Shown: positions 44,345 to 53,706, numbered from the stretch's first letter. The stretch: 64,000 bases of DNA from Deltaproteobacteria bacterium (GCA_021811275.1 JAJZPI010000001.1:1-64000); one strand, 5' to 3'. The notes: generated by a model from the sequence alone, not told the origin. Numbers and translations are program-made.

Positions 44345-46090
44345 TTAGGCGGACCCCGGTGGTCCGCCGGTCCAGTCGTCCCGCAGGGCCTCCAAAGTGC
44401 CAATGGGTAGACCCAGCTCCTTGGCCTTGAGAACCCGGCGCAGTAGCCGCCTACCGGCGTTGCGAGGTAGCTCGTCGGTGAACTCCAGCTCGTTCAAAGG
44501 TAGGTAGGGGGAAATCTCCGCCCGGGCCAGGGCCTTGAGCACCTCCTTGAGCTCCCAGCCCGGCTTGTTGCCCGGATGCAGCCGCACGAAGCCCTTGAAC
44601 CAGGGGCTCTTGTCCGTGGCGGGCTGGATAACGGCGCACTCGGCTACCGCCGGATGCCTGGCAAGGGCGCGCTCCACCTCGTAGGGGCCCACCAGGCGGC
44701 CGAATACCCTGAGCACGTCGTCCTTGCGCCCGCTCAGGTAGTAATAGCCGTCCTCGTCCACGGTAGCCAGGTCGCCGCTCAGATACCAGCCATGGCTGAC
44801 CAGGCTATCCTCGCGGCCGGCCTCCCCCCACAGCCCTGAGAACATGGAGGGCCAGCCGGGTTTGAAGGCCAGCTCCCCCAGAGTCAGGAGAGGCTGGCTC
44901 CGGCCCAGGCTGTCGATAACCTCGGCCTGCACCCCGGGCACGGGCCTTCCCGCCGAGCCCAGCTTGATGTCCTGGCCGGGGAAATTGGCCAGTGCGATCA
45001 TGCCAATTTCGGCGCTCCACCAAGTGTCGTGGATATGCCGGCCCAGGTTGTTGCGGAACCAGAAGAAATCTTTGGGCGGCAGGGGCCGGCCCACGGTGGC
45101 CACGTGCCCCAGGCCGTCGAGCCGGTAGCGCTTGGGCAGGTCCTCGCCGGCTTGCTTCAGCAGTTCGATGATGCCCGGCCTGGTGTACCAGGTGGTGGGC
45201 TGGTGGAGTTCCAGGGCCCGATACCAGTTGGAAGGGCTGAACTCGCCGCCCACCATGAGGACCGCCGAGCCGCAAAGCCAGGGGGCCAGGCCGCCGTAAA
45301 CCGTTGCCGAGAACCAGCCGGGCAGGCCGTCGGTCCAGCAGAGACTCCCTGGCCCCAGGTCCAGCACGTAACGGCCGGTCATAAGGAGGCCGGCCATGCC
45401 GCCGTGGGTGTGTACCACTCCCTGTGGCGGGCCGTCGCCGCCGGAGGTGAAAATGATGTAAAGGGGGTGCTCTGGCCCAACCCAGCGCGGCGGGCGCTCC
45501 TTGGGCTGGCCGGGCAGCAGCCGGCTGACCAGCTCTTCCCGGACATGGCGGCCGGTGGGCTTGCCCGTGGTCAGCAGCAGGGTGGTGCCGTCCGCCAGGG
45601 TCTCCCGTGGCAGTTTGCGCGCCAGGGTGGGGGTGCTGACCATGACCTTGGGGGCCATGCGGGCCACCAGCCAGTGCAGCTCATAGGGCGTGAGGTCCGG
45701 GGGCAGGGGACAGAACACGGCCCCTAGGCGGGCGGCGGCCAGGACCGCCAGATGAGTTTCCGGCCGGGCCGGCAGAAAGACGGCCAGGCGGTCGCCGGGC
45801 ATTAGACCCAAATCGGCCAGCATGTTGGCCCATTGGCAGGAGAGTTCCCTGAGCTCGCCGAAGGTGTAGGCGTTCACCTCCGCGCCGTGGTCGAAGATCA
45901 GGGCCAGTTTCCCCGCGGTCTCCGGAGAGTCGGCCCAGCGGTCGATGGCCTCGTAGGCTAGATTGTAGCGGTCGGAGCCGCGCCAGGTGAACTCGTCCAG
46001 GATGGTGTCCCACTTGAAGTTGAGATAGGCCTCCTCATACGAGCCCAGGCGGCTACGGGAGTCTTCGGCCCTGATGCGGGTGCGTATCAC
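44345..46090 (-). CDS. Acetyl-CoA-synthetase-like AMP-forming ligase with altered catalytic motifs
   Basis: A 581-residue ANL-superfamily protein resembling AcsA (DTWWSAEIGM, LGSAGRPVPGV, WYLSGDLA and GRKDDVLRVFGRLVGPYEVE). Two hallmark sites are changed. The P-loop TSGTTGxPKG reads FTSGGDGPPQG, and the C-terminal catalytic Lys of SGKxxRR is Arg (NAGRRLLRR). The usual adenylation lysine is therefore absent, so the protein may be inactive or catalyse a different half-reaction. The GTG overlaps the stop of the AcuC-like gene, indicating tight coupling. The 818-residue ORF in the track includes a false N-terminal extension. Confidence 0.78.
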   Translation of the reverse strand: MIRTRIRAEDSRSRLGSYEEAYLNFKWDTILDEFTWRGSDRYNLAYEAIDRWADSPETAGKLALIFDHGAEVNAYTFGELRELSCQWANMLADLGLMPGDRLAVFLPARPETHLAVLAAARLGAVFCPLPPDLTPYELHWLVARMAPKVMVSTPTLARKLPRETLADGTTLLLTTGKPTGRHVREELVSRLLPGQPKERPPRWVGPEHPLYIIFTSGGDGPPQGVVHTHGGMAGLLMTGRYVLDLGPGSLCWTDGLPGWFSATVYGGLAPWLCGSAVLMVGGEFSPSNWYRALELHQPTTWYTRPGIIELLKQAGEDLPKRYRLDGLGHVATVGRPLPPKDFFWFRNNLGRHIHDTWWSAEIGMIALANFPGQDIKLGSAGRPVPGVQAEVIDSLGRSQPLLTLGELAFKPGWPSMFSGLWGEAGREDSLVSHGWYLSGDLATVDEDGYYYLSGRKDDVLRVFGRLVGPYEVERALARHPAVAECAVIQPATDKSPWFKGFVRLHPGNKPGWELKEVLKALARAEISPYLPLNELEFTDELPRNAGRRLLRRVLKAKELGLPIGTLEALRDDWTGGPPGSA

Positions 46091-47136
46091 ATCATGCCTC
46101 CCATCCAAACGCCGTAGATGCCGTGCACCTGACGGGCCTTTCTGACCAGCGCGATGCCCCGCTCGCTTCTGGCTCGGGCTAATATCTCCTCGCCCTGGCC
46201 CAAACCCAGGAGTCCCAGCAGGGTTTGGCGCACCGAGGCGGCCAGGGCCTCGGGATTGTAGCCGCCCTCCAGAGCTAGCATGAGGGGCACGCCGCGCTCG
46301 GGGCCCAGACGGCGCACCAAGGCCCCCAGGCCGGCGAAGGCCTCCTCGCTGAGCTGGGTGCTGCCCAGGGGGTCTTCCTTGTGGGCGTCGAAGCCGGCCG
46401 CCACCAGGATCAACTCGGGCTCGTAGCCTTCCACCACCTGTGGCAGCACTTCTCGGTAGAGGCTGAGCACGTCGGCGTCGGAGGCGTCGTAGGGCAGGCA
46501 GACGTTCATGGTGTAGCCCGCGCCCCGGCCCATTCCCACATCCTCCCAGTCGCCGGTGTGAGGGTATGCCTGAAAATAGTGGGTGGAAAAATAGAACACC
46601 CCTGGGTCGCGGTAAAAGATGTCCTGGATGCCGTTGCCGTGGTGGACGTCCCAGTCCACGATCAGCACCCGCTTGAGTCCGAGAGCCGCCCGCGCCCAGG
46701 CCGCGGTCACGGCCAAGTTGTTGAAGATGCAGAACCCCCCCGCCTGGCCTCCCAGGGCGTGGTGGCCCGGCGGCCGCACCAGGGCGAAACAGATAGGGCA
46801 CTGGCCGGAGAGCACCGCTTCCAGCCCGCGCAGGCAGCCACCGGCGGCCAGCCAGGCGGCGTGGCAGCTATTGGCGCTGGCCGTGGTGTCGGAGGCCAGG
46901 TTGGTGAAGGCCCGCCGGGCGGTGGCCAGCACCAGTTGTACATGGGCCGGTGAATGGGCCAGCTCGATCTGCTCCAGGGTGGCCGGGGAGGGGTCGAAGA
47001 AAAAAAGCTGGCTCGAGAATTCCCTGTCCAGCATGCCGTATACCGCCGCCAGCCGCTCCGGGCTCTCCGGGTGGCTCAGGCCGGTCTTGTGGGTGAGGTA
47101 GGCGGGGTCTTTGACTATGCCCAGCTTCGGGCCCAT
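46087..47136 (-). CDS. acuC: AcuC-like class II histone deacetylase family protein
   Basis: A 349-residue Zn-dependent deacetylase with the family motifs VRPPGHHAL, FNNLAV, VDWDVHHGNG, FDAHKEDP and LEGGYN. All catalytic and Zn-ligating His/Asp positions appear intact. In Bacillus, AcuC deacetylates acetyl-CoA synthetase. Here it is translationally coupled to an AcsA-like protein, which suggests a functional link. The start is an ATG. Confidence 0.88.
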   Translation of the reverse strand: MGPKLGIVKDPAYLTHKTGLSHPESPERLAAVYGMLDREFSSQLFFFDPSPATLEQIELAHSPAHVQLVLATARRAFTNLASDTTASANSCHAAWLAAGGCLRGLEAVLSGQCPICFALVRPPGHHALGGQAGGFCIFNNLAVTAAWARAALGLKRVLIVDWDVHHGNGIQDIFYRDPGVFYFSTHYFQAYPHTGDWEDVGMGRGAGYTMNVCLPYDASDADVLSLYREVLPQVVEGYEPELILVAAGFDAHKEDPLGSTQLSEEAFAGLGALVRRLGPERGVPLMLALEGGYNPEALAASVRQTLLGLLGLGQGEEILARARSERGIALVRKARQVHGIYGVWMGGMM

Positions 47137-47432
47137 GCGGCGCTCCCCTATGTTGTCCTTGGCCTATCCTGCCGGGCGCGGAGGCGATGCTCTCCGCCAT
47201 GTCCTTGAGGCTCACATACCTGTCCCGGCCGGTCAAGAGGAAGAATGGCCAACCCCCGAGTTCCTTCTGCCTGCAAGGCGGGCTTTACCGTGGCCGCCGA
47301 GCCCCCGGCGTCTCCTACTTGCCAAGCAGGCTTTCAAGACGTAAAAAGCCTATCAGCCGCCTGCATTCTGCCGGGGCATTCGACTCCCGGCCGGAGGCGG
47401 GCAGGGCGCGGCAACGAAATCATGGACGGGGC

Positions 47433-48092
47433 GTGGAATTGAAACCCATCGGCCGCTTGCATGTGCTCACCGACCAGGAGCTGCAGGGGCGCTTCACCCA
47501 CCTGGAGCTGGCCGAACTGGCCATAGCGGGAGGCGCGGACACCATTCAGTTCAGGCAGAAAAACGGCTGCACCAGACAGCTGATCGAAACCGCCCGCCAA
47601 ATGCGGGAGACTTGCGCGCGCGCCGGGGTCGCTTTCATAGTCAACGACCGCTTGGACGTGGCCCTGGCCTGCGGAGCGGACGGAGTGCACCTGGGCCAGG
47701 ACGATTTCCCCATCGGCCTGGCCCGGACCTGGCTGGGGGAGGAAAAGATAATCGGAGGCTCGGCGGCCAACCTCGCCGAAGCCCTGGCCTGCCGCGAGCA
47801 GGGCGCGGATTACGTGGGCTTCGGACCGGTCTTTCCCACCGCCTCCAAGGACGACGCCGGACCGGTCAGCGGCCTTGAGACCCTCTCGGAAGTGGCCCGC
47901 CGGCTTGGTATGCCCGTGATCGCCATCGGCGGCATCGGAAAGAAAAACGCGGCGGAGGTCATGGGGGCCGGCGCCCACGGCATAGCGGTGATCTCGGCGG
48001 TATGTTGCCAGCCCGACCCGGCCGAGGCCACCCGCCGTCTTGTCATGGCCTGCGGGATTAAGCAAAACCCGCCTGGCCTGCGGGGATTTTGA
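47433..48092 (+). CDS. thiE: Thiamine-phosphate synthase
   Basis: A 219-residue TIM-barrel enzyme that joins HMP-PP and THZ-P to thiamine phosphate. Features are GADTIQFRQKNG, VNDRLDVALACGADGVHLGQDD, GFGPVFPTASKDDA and AIGGIG. The GTG at 47433 is preferred; the track's 47187 start includes non-homologous sequence. I saw no TPP riboswitch in the 296 bases before it, and nothing else there. It precedes thiM by 24 nt. Confidence 0.92.
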   Translation: MELKPIGRLHVLTDQELQGRFTHLELAELAIAGGADTIQFRQKNGCTRQLIETARQMRETCARAGVAFIVNDRLDVALACGADGVHLGQDDFPIGLARTWLGEEKIIGGSAANLAEALACREQGADYVGFGPVFPTASKDDAGPVSGLETLSEVARRLGMPVIAIGGIGKKNAAEVMGAGAHGIAVISAVCCQPDPAEATRRLVMACGIKQNPPGLRGF

Positions 48093-48116
48093 CAGGCATT
48101 GGACCGAGGGAGCGTC

Positions 48117-48932
48117 ATGAACGAGATATCAGGAAAAAGGGCGGCTGCCGCGCTGGCGGCCATCAGGGGAAAGAAACCGCTGGTCCACAACATAACCAAC
48201 TACGTGGTGATGAACTACACTGCCAACGCCCTACTTGCCTGCGGGGCCTCCCCGGTCATGGCCCACGCCGCGGCCGAGGTCCAGGAGATGACGGCCCTGG
48301 CCGGGGCCCTGGTGCTCAACATCGGCACCCTGAGCCCGGCTTGGATAGAGGCCATGCATCTGGCGGGGGAGCGAGCCAATCAGCTGGGCGTGCCGGTGAT
48401 CCTGGACCCGGTGGGAGCCGGCGCCACCCGCCTGCGCACCGAGACCGCCAAAGAGCTGCTCACCAGGCTCAAGGTCAGCCTGGTGCGGGGCAATGCATCG
48501 GAGATCATGGCCCTGGCCAGCGGCGAGGGCGGGACCAAGGGCGTGGACTCCATCCACGGCGTGGAGGAGGCCGCCCTGGTGGCCCCCGGCCTGGCGCGCG
48601 ACCTTCAGACCCCGGTGGCCATCACCGGGCCCCAAGACCTGATCACCGACGGCAAGCGGACCTTCATGGTCGGCAACGGGCACCCGCTCATGAGCCGCGT
48701 CACCGGCATGGGCTGCACGGCCACCGCCCTGACCGGGGCCTTTCTGGCAGTGGAGCCGGACCCGGTGGACGCCGCCACCTGGGCGCTCTCCTATCTAGGC
48801 TTGGCCGGCGAAAGGGCGGCCTTGAGCGCCAACGGGCCGGGGAGTTTCGCTGTCGCCTTGCTGGATGCGCTCTACAACCTTGACGCCCCGGCCCTGGCCG
48901 CCGGGGCGCGGGTGAGCCAAGTCCTATCCTGA
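48117..48932 (+). CDS. thiM: Hydroxyethylthiazole kinase
   Basis: A 271-residue kinase of the ribokinase-like superfamily that phosphorylates the thiazole moiety, supplying ThiE. Motifs are PLVHNITNYVVMNYTANALLA, ILDPVGAGA, VRGNASEI, GNGHPLMSRVTGMGC and the anion-hole GCTATAL. ATG 48117 follows GAGGGAGCGTC. Together with thiE it forms a thiazole-salvage pair without other thiamine genes in the window. Confidence 0.92.
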   Translation: MNEISGKRAAAALAAIRGKKPLVHNITNYVVMNYTANALLACGASPVMAHAAAEVQEMTALAGALVLNIGTLSPAWIEAMHLAGERANQLGVPVILDPVGAGATRLRTETAKELLTRLKVSLVRGNASEIMALASGEGGTKGVDSIHGVEEAALVAPGLARDLQTPVAITGPQDLITDGKRTFMVGNGHPLMSRVTGMGCTATALTGAFLAVEPDPVDAATWALSYLGLAGERAALSANGPGSFAVALLDALYNLDAPALAAGARVSQVLS

Positions 48933-49190
48933 GGCATCGACTTCACCGCTGAAGGCCGCGGGCGCTTAACTGCGACCGCGGCTGTTATTCGTGGCCCCCG
49001 CGTTTTTCTGGTCTGCCGGCGCCGGAAGGCCAGGCTGGGCCGTTCCTGGAAACCTATCAAAGACGAACTTCCGAAGCGGTAGCCCACTCCTCGGCGACGA
49101 GTTTAATCCCTCTCCAGGGGCTTTGCTCGAACCACATTGGCCGCCCAGGGCCTTTCCCTAAAAAAAGCAAATCAAGACTGAATTTCCGGA
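48933..49190. other. Intergenic region between thiM and cydA
   Basis: There is no gene in this stretch. A GCCGCGG/CCGCGGC stem (about 48955-48985) lies just after thiM and could act as a weak terminator. I saw no Rex or FNR consensus palindrome upstream of the cyd promoter. Confidence 0.35.
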
Positions 49191-49219
49191 TTGACGATCA
49201 GGTGCGATGGGTTCATAAT
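49191..49219 (+). promoter_or_regulatory. Predicted sigma-70 promoter for cydAB
   Basis: TTGACG and CATAAT are separated by 17 nt, 34 nt upstream of the cydA ATG. Both boxes match the consensus at 5 of 6 positions. Confidence 0.65.
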
Positions 49220-49252
49220 GTTATTAGGAATTATTATTAAGAGGGGGATCTT

Positions 49253-50623
49253 ATGGATGTTCTAATGCTTTCCCGGTTGCAGTTTGCCGCCGCCACCTTC
49301 TTTCATTTTCTCTTCGTTCCGCTGACCCTGGGGCTGTCGATCCTGATAGCCATCATGGAATCACGCTTTGTGAGCAGCGGAGACGAGGACTACAAACGCA
49401 TGGCCCGATTCTGGGGCAGGCTCTTCCTCATCAACTTCGCCGTTGGCATCGTCACCGGCATCACCCTGGAATTCCAGTTCGGCACCAACTGGTCGCGTTA
49501 CTCCCAATACGTGGGCGACGTTTTCGGTTCGCTGCTTGCCATCGAGGCCACCCTGGCCTTCTTCCTGGAGTCCACCTTCATCGGGGTTTGGTACTTCGGC
49601 TGGAACAGGCTCTCGCCCAAAAACCACGCCTTGAGCATCTGGTTGGTGGCCCTGGCCTCCAACATCTCGGCCTATTGGATCCTGGCAGCCAACTCCTTCA
49701 TGCAGCATCCGGTGGGCTATGTCCTGCGCAACGGCCGGGCCGAATTGAACGATTTCCTGGCCGTGGTGACCCAGAAGTGGGCAGTGCTGGAGTTCGTGCA
49801 CACCGTCAGCGGGGCCTACGTGCTTGCGGCCTTTTTCGTGCTGGGCATCAGCGCCTGGCACCTGCTGCGTAACCGCCGGGACAGCCTCTTCCAAAAGAGC
49901 TTCAAGCTGGCGGCGACCTTCGCCCTGGTCTGCTCCATCATCGTGGCCATCAGCGGCGACCTGAGCGGTAAGGAGGTGGCGGAGAAGCAGCCCAGCAAGC
50001 TGGCGGCCATGGAGTCACTCTGGGAGACCACCAAGGCCGCGCCCATGTACCTGCTGCAGGTGCCGGACGAGGCCAACGCCAAGAACTCGGTTGAACTTTT
50101 TCCGGTACCGGGGGCTTTGAGCTTCCTGGCCTTCGGCGACTTTTCGGCCGAGGTCAAGGGCCTCAAAGAGTTCGCGACCGCCGACCGGCCGCCGGTGACC
50201 CTGACCTTCATCTCCTTCCGCATCATGGTTGGCCTGGGCACCCTGTTCATCCTGCTGGCCATTTGGACCTGGCTCAAGCGCAAGGATCCTGGCGCCAGCC
50301 CGCTTTTGCTAAAGACCCTGCTTTGGGTGATACCGCTGCCCTACCTTGGCCTGGAGGCGGGATGGGCGGTGACCGAGGTGGGACGTCAGCCATGGATCGT
50401 CTGGGGGGTGATGCGCACCTCCGAGGCGGCTAGCCCCATCGCGGTCAGCCAGGTGACCACCTCGCTGGTCGCCTTCATCCTGGTTTATGGCCTCTTGGGG
50501 GCCGTGGCGGTCTACCTCATGTTCAAGTACGCGCGCAAGGGGCCCGAAACCGTTCAGGTATCTGACCCCGGCAGCGAGCCCATGGCGGCCCGGCAGGCCG
50601 CCGTGGCCGGCGGGGGGAGGTGA
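49253..50623 (+). CDS. cydA: Cytochrome bd quinol oxidase subunit I
   Basis: A 456-residue membrane subunit holding the haem groups and the quinol site. Hallmarks are the N-terminal QFAAATFFHFLFVP with the haem-ligand His near residue 18, EFVHTVSGAY, the Q-loop element GKEVAEKQPSKLAAMES and the GRQPW motif. The Q-loop is short, as in cyanide-insensitive (CIO-type) oxidases. It reduces O2 at high affinity and contributes to oxygen protection in anaerobes. The ATG follows AAGAGGGGG. Confidence 0.95.
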   Translation: MDVLMLSRLQFAAATFFHFLFVPLTLGLSILIAIMESRFVSSGDEDYKRMARFWGRLFLINFAVGIVTGITLEFQFGTNWSRYSQYVGDVFGSLLAIEATLAFFLESTFIGVWYFGWNRLSPKNHALSIWLVALASNISAYWILAANSFMQHPVGYVLRNGRAELNDFLAVVTQKWAVLEFVHTVSGAYVLAAFFVLGISAWHLLRNRRDSLFQKSFKLAATFALVCSIIVAISGDLSGKEVAEKQPSKLAAMESLWETTKAAPMYLLQVPDEANAKNSVELFPVPGALSFLAFGDFSAEVKGLKEFATADRPPVTLTFISFRIMVGLGTLFILLAIWTWLKRKDPGASPLLLKTLLWVIPLPYLGLEAGWAVTEVGRQPWIVWGVMRTSEAASPIAVSQVTTSLVAFILVYGLLGAVAVYLMFKYARKGPETVQVSDPGSEPMAARQAAVAGGGR

Positions 50624-50626
50624 GCC

Positions 50627-51652
50627 ATGCTGGAGAGCATTTGGTTTGTGCTGTGGGGCGTTCTCTGGGCTGTGTACTTCATGCTGGACGGCTTCGACCT
50701 GGGCCTGGGGGCGCTCATGCCGGTCCTGGCCAAGAGTGAAGACGACAAGCGGGTCATCTACGGCGCCATGGGGCCTTTCTGGGACGGCAACGAAGTTTGG
50801 CTGCTCACCGCCGGCGGGGTGACCTTCGCCGCCTTCCCCGGCACCTACGCGGTGATGTTCAGCTCCCTTTACTCGGCGCTCATGCTGCTTCTGTTCGCGC
50901 TTATCCTGCGCGGTGTGGCCTTCGAGTTCCGGGGCAAGGTGGACAGCCCGGTTTGGCGCGCGCTCTGGGACGGCTGCCTGTGGGTGGGAAGCTTCGCGCC
51001 GGCGCTGCTCTTGGGCGTGGCCTTCGCCAACATCTTCAAGGGCATTCCCATCGACGGCCAAGGGGTCTATCAGGGCACGCTTCTGACCTTGCTCAACCCC
51101 TACGGCCTTTTGGGCGGGGTCTTCTTCGTGCTGCTCTTCGCCCAGCACGGGGCGCTGTGGCTGGCCATCAAGGCCAGCGGCGAGCTGGAGCAGAGGGCCG
51201 GGGCCATGGCCCGCAGGCTCTGGCCCGTCTTGCTGGTTGTGGCCGTGGTATTTTTGGCCGCGACCTGGATGGCCACCAATCTCTACGCCAACTACCTGGC
51301 CCAGCCGGTGCTGTGGATACTGCCCCTCTTGGCCGTGGCTGCGCTTCTGGCCACCCGGGCGATCATGGCCAAGGGCTCCTGGGGCCGGGCCTGGATAGCC
51401 TCGGCGGTGACCATCGTGGCATGCACCTTGTTCGGGGTGGTGGGGCTGTATCCTGCCATGCTGCCTTCGAGCCTCGACGCTGCCTTCAGCCGCACCATAC
51501 ACAACTCTGCCTCCAGCCCGTTGACGCTGAAGATCATGCTGGGGGTGGCCCTGGTGATGGTGCCGGTGGTCATCGCCTACCAGCTGTGGTCCTACCTCAG
51601 ATTCAGCCACAAGCTAACCCCGGAGGAGATGGCCAGGGAGCCACACTACTAG
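50627..51652 (+). CDS. cydB: Cytochrome bd quinol oxidase subunit II
   Basis: A 341-residue membrane subunit with about eight helices and the family pattern DGFDLGLGALMP, GPFWDGNEVWL and FAAFPGTYAVMFSSLY. It pairs with CydA. The ATG is 3 nt after the cydA stop. No CydX ORF is evident after it. It is followed by a terminator. Confidence 0.95.
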   Translation: MLESIWFVLWGVLWAVYFMLDGFDLGLGALMPVLAKSEDDKRVIYGAMGPFWDGNEVWLLTAGGVTFAAFPGTYAVMFSSLYSALMLLLFALILRGVAFEFRGKVDSPVWRALWDGCLWVGSFAPALLLGVAFANIFKGIPIDGQGVYQGTLLTLLNPYGLLGGVFFVLLFAQHGALWLAIKASGELEQRAGAMARRLWPVLLVVAVVFLAATWMATNLYANYLAQPVLWILPLLAVAALLATRAIMAKGSWGRAWIASAVTIVACTLFGVVGLYPAMLPSSLDAAFSRTIHNSASSPLTLKIMLGVALVMVPVVIAYQLWSYLRFSHKLTPEEMAREPHY

Positions 51653-51659
51653 AAACCGA

Positions 51660-51706
51660 AACGGCAGGGGCGGGGGCTGGCGCCGAGCCTCCGCCCCTGC
51701 CGTTTC
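51660..51706 (+). terminator. Rho-independent terminator of cydAB
   Basis: A perfect 14-bp stem aacggcaggggcgg/ccgcccctgccgtt is followed by a short T-run (TTTCCCC). It lies directly after cydB. Confidence 0.75.
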
Positions 51707-51744
51707 CCCAGCCTTCGCCGGCTCCTAGCTATCCTGCTTACCGC

Positions 51745-51773
51745 TTGACAACCCCATTCCCCCCCGGTAGCAT
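51745..51773 (+). promoter_or_regulatory. Predicted sigma-70 promoter for the liv operon
   Basis: TTGACA and TAGCAT are separated by 17 nt. The predicted transcription start falls at about 51780, inside the adjacent palindrome. Confidence 0.6.
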
Positions 51774-51779
51774 CGACGC

Positions 51780-51792
51780 GTATACTGTATAC
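51780..51792. promoter_or_regulatory. Putative GntR-family operator GTATACTGTATAC
   Basis: A perfect palindrome of two GTATAC half-sites with a 1-nt centre lies at the predicted +1. Palindromic TGTATACA-type sites are common targets of FCD-subfamily GntR regulators. The regulator gene at 55242 is in the same operon, so autoregulation is likely (inference). Confidence 0.5.
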
Positions 51793-51859
51793 AAATATTG
51801 GTGAAATCGCGGCGGCCCGCCCCTGACAACGGGCCGCCTTCCATGTGGGGACGGGCCTG

Positions 51860-52744
51860 ATGACCGGCGGCGAGCAGCTAGCCCAATATCTCATGAGCGG
51901 TCTGACCACCGGCTCCATCTACGCTCTGGTGGCCCTGGGCTTCTGCCTAATCCACAAAGCCACCCATATCGTCAACTTCGCCCAGGGCGACTTCCTGAGC
52001 CTGGGCGGGCTCATGATGTATTCCTTGCTGCACTGGGCCGGACTGCCCGCCCCGCTGGCCTTCGTCCTGGCCGTGGCCGCCGTGGCCCTGGTGGGCGCGG
52101 CTCTGGAGAGGCTGGCCATCCGGCCGGCCAAGAGCCGCGACGCCATGGTGCTCATCTTCATCACCGTGGCGGCCAGCATGTTCATGCGAGGCATCTTCAA
52201 AGAGGTGTGGGGCAAGCAGGCCTTGGCCATGCCGCCCTTGAGCCCCGACGTGGCCCTCAAGTTCTTGGGCGCTACCTTCACCCCTCAGAACCTATGGGTG
52301 CTGGGCATCACCCTGGCGGCCATCGCGCTACTGAGCTTTTTTTTCCGCGCCACCCTCACCGGCAAGGCCATGCGCGCGGTGGCGGCCAACCCGCGGGCCG
52401 CGGCGCTTATGGGCATAGACACCGACCGCATGGTGCTCTACTCCTTTGCCCTGGCCGGGGCGCTGGGCGGACTGGCCGGGGTCATAATCACTCCCATCAC
52501 CACCTTGAATTATCAGGTGGGGGTGATGATGGGACTCAAGGGCTTCGCATCGGCGGTGCTGGGCGGCTATGGCAGCTTCACCGGCGCCATAGCGGGCGGG
52601 TTGGCCCTGGGGTTGCTGGAGTCCCTGGCCACCGGCGTCGTCTCCAGCGCCTACAAAGACCTCATAGCCTTCGTGATCCTCCTGGCCGTGCTTTTCGTGC
52701 GTCCGGGGGGTCTTCTGGGGCGGGCGCAGCAGGTGCGGGTATGA
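51860..52744 (+). CDS. livH: Branched-chain-type amino-acid ABC permease (LivH)
   Basis: A 294-residue polytopic permease of the LIV-type ABC family with the pattern GSIYALVALGFCLIHKATHIVNFAQGD. It starts at ATG 51860; the GTG at 51845 is a less likely alternative. Its stop overlaps the livM start (ATGA). In this gene neighbourhood (PaaK, GntR, OYE) the substrate may be an aromatic or aliphatic acid rather than an amino acid. Confidence 0.9.
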   Translation: MTGGEQLAQYLMSGLTTGSIYALVALGFCLIHKATHIVNFAQGDFLSLGGLMMYSLLHWAGLPAPLAFVLAVAAVALVGAALERLAIRPAKSRDAMVLIFITVAASMFMRGIFKEVWGKQALAMPPLSPDVALKFLGATFTPQNLWVLGITLAAIALLSFFFRATLTGKAMRAVAANPRAAALMGIDTDRMVLYSFALAGALGGLAGVIITPITTLNYQVGVMMGLKGFASAVLGGYGSFTGAIAGGLALGLLESLATGVVSSAYKDLIAFVILLAVLFVRPGGLLGRAQQVRV

Positions 52745-53706
52745 GCAGGGGCCAGGTCTTCTATCTCCAAATGGGCTGCCTTGGCCTGGCGGTGCTCCTG
52801 GCCCCCCTGTTCATGAGCAACCCCTATTACTTGAACGTGCTCAACGTGGTGGCCCTGAACGTCATCGCGGTCACCGGCCTGAACCTGCTCATAGGCTTCG
52901 CCGGGGCGGTGAGTCTGGGCCATGCCGCCTTCATCGGCCTGGGGGCCTATCTGAGCGGCATGCTCAGCTCCATCTGGGGTTGGCCACCTCTGGCGGCGGC
53001 CCTGGCGGCGGCGGTCTTGGCGGCGTTGGTGGCCCTGGTCATCGGCCTGCCCACCCTGCGCCTGGAGGGCAACTACCTGGTCATGGCCACCCTGGGATTC
53101 AACCTCATCGTCGGCATAATCATGCTCCAGGCCGACCAGTACACCGGCGGACCGAGCGGCCTGAGCGGCATCGAGCCCGTCAGGCTTCTGGGAATGACCT
53201 TCTCCGATGACCAAAGCTTCTACTGGCTGGCCTGGGCCGTGGCGCTACTGGGGCTGGCCCTGGCCCGCAACCTGGCAGCCTCGCGGGTGGGCCGCGGCCT
53301 GCGCGCGTTGCACGATTCGCCTCTGGCCGCGGCGGCGGTGGGGGTGCCCACCGCAAACTACAAGGTTCGGGTCTTCGTGCTCAGCGCGGTCTACGCCTCG
53401 ATCTCCGGCTCGCTCTACGCCCACTACTTCGGCATAATTACCCCGCGCACCTTCGATATCTTCCGCTCGGTGGAGCTGGTGACCATGTGTCTGGTGGGGG
53501 GCATGGGTTCACTATGGGGCGGGTTCATCGGCGCGGCCTTCCTGACCCCCTTGCCCCAGGCCCTGCATGTATTCGACCAGTATAAGGACGTGTTCTACGG
53601 CGGCCTGCTCATGGTGCTCCTGATCCGCGAACCCGAGGGACTGGTGGGAGCTTGGCGACGCCTGCGCCCCCGCTTCGGGCCCAAGGCCACCGGGAGGCCC
53701 GCTTGA
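52741..53706 (+). CDS. livM: Branched-chain-type ABC permease (LivM)
   Basis: A 321-residue permease with GLNLLIGFAGAVSLGHAAFIGLGAY and the C-terminal YFGIITPRTFDIFRSVELV pattern of LivM. The ATG overlaps the livH stop by 4 nt. The 499-residue ORF in the track begins in a shadow of livH. It forms the permease pair with LivH. Confidence 0.9.
   Translation: MSRGQVFYLQMGCLGLAVLLAPLFMSNPYYLNVLNVVALNVIAVTGLNLLIGFAGAVSLGHAAFIGLGAYLSGMLSSIWGWPPLAAALAAAVLAALVALVIGLPTLRLEGNYLVMATLGFNLIVGIIMLQADQYTGGPSGLSGIEPVRLLGMTFSDDQSFYWLAWAVALLGLALARNLAASRVGRGLRALHDSPLAAAAVGVPTANYKVRVFVLSAVYASISGSLYAHYFGIITPRTFDIFRSVELVTMCLVGGMGSLWGGFIGAAFLTPLPQALHVFDQYKDVFYGGLLMVLLIREPEGLVGAWRRLRPRFGPKATGRPA

Noticed and set aside
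44345-46801. 818-residue version of the Acs-like protein
   Set aside because: The N-terminal 237 residues are a shadow of the AcuC-like gene; the real start overlaps the acuC stop.
47370-47400. tRNA T-arm-like sequence GGGGCATTCGACTCCCGG
   Set aside because: No acceptor, D-arm or anticodon arm can be formed around it.
47137-47432. TPP riboswitch upstream of thiE
   Set aside because: The conserved CTGAGA and ACCTGATC/GGTTATACC elements are not present.
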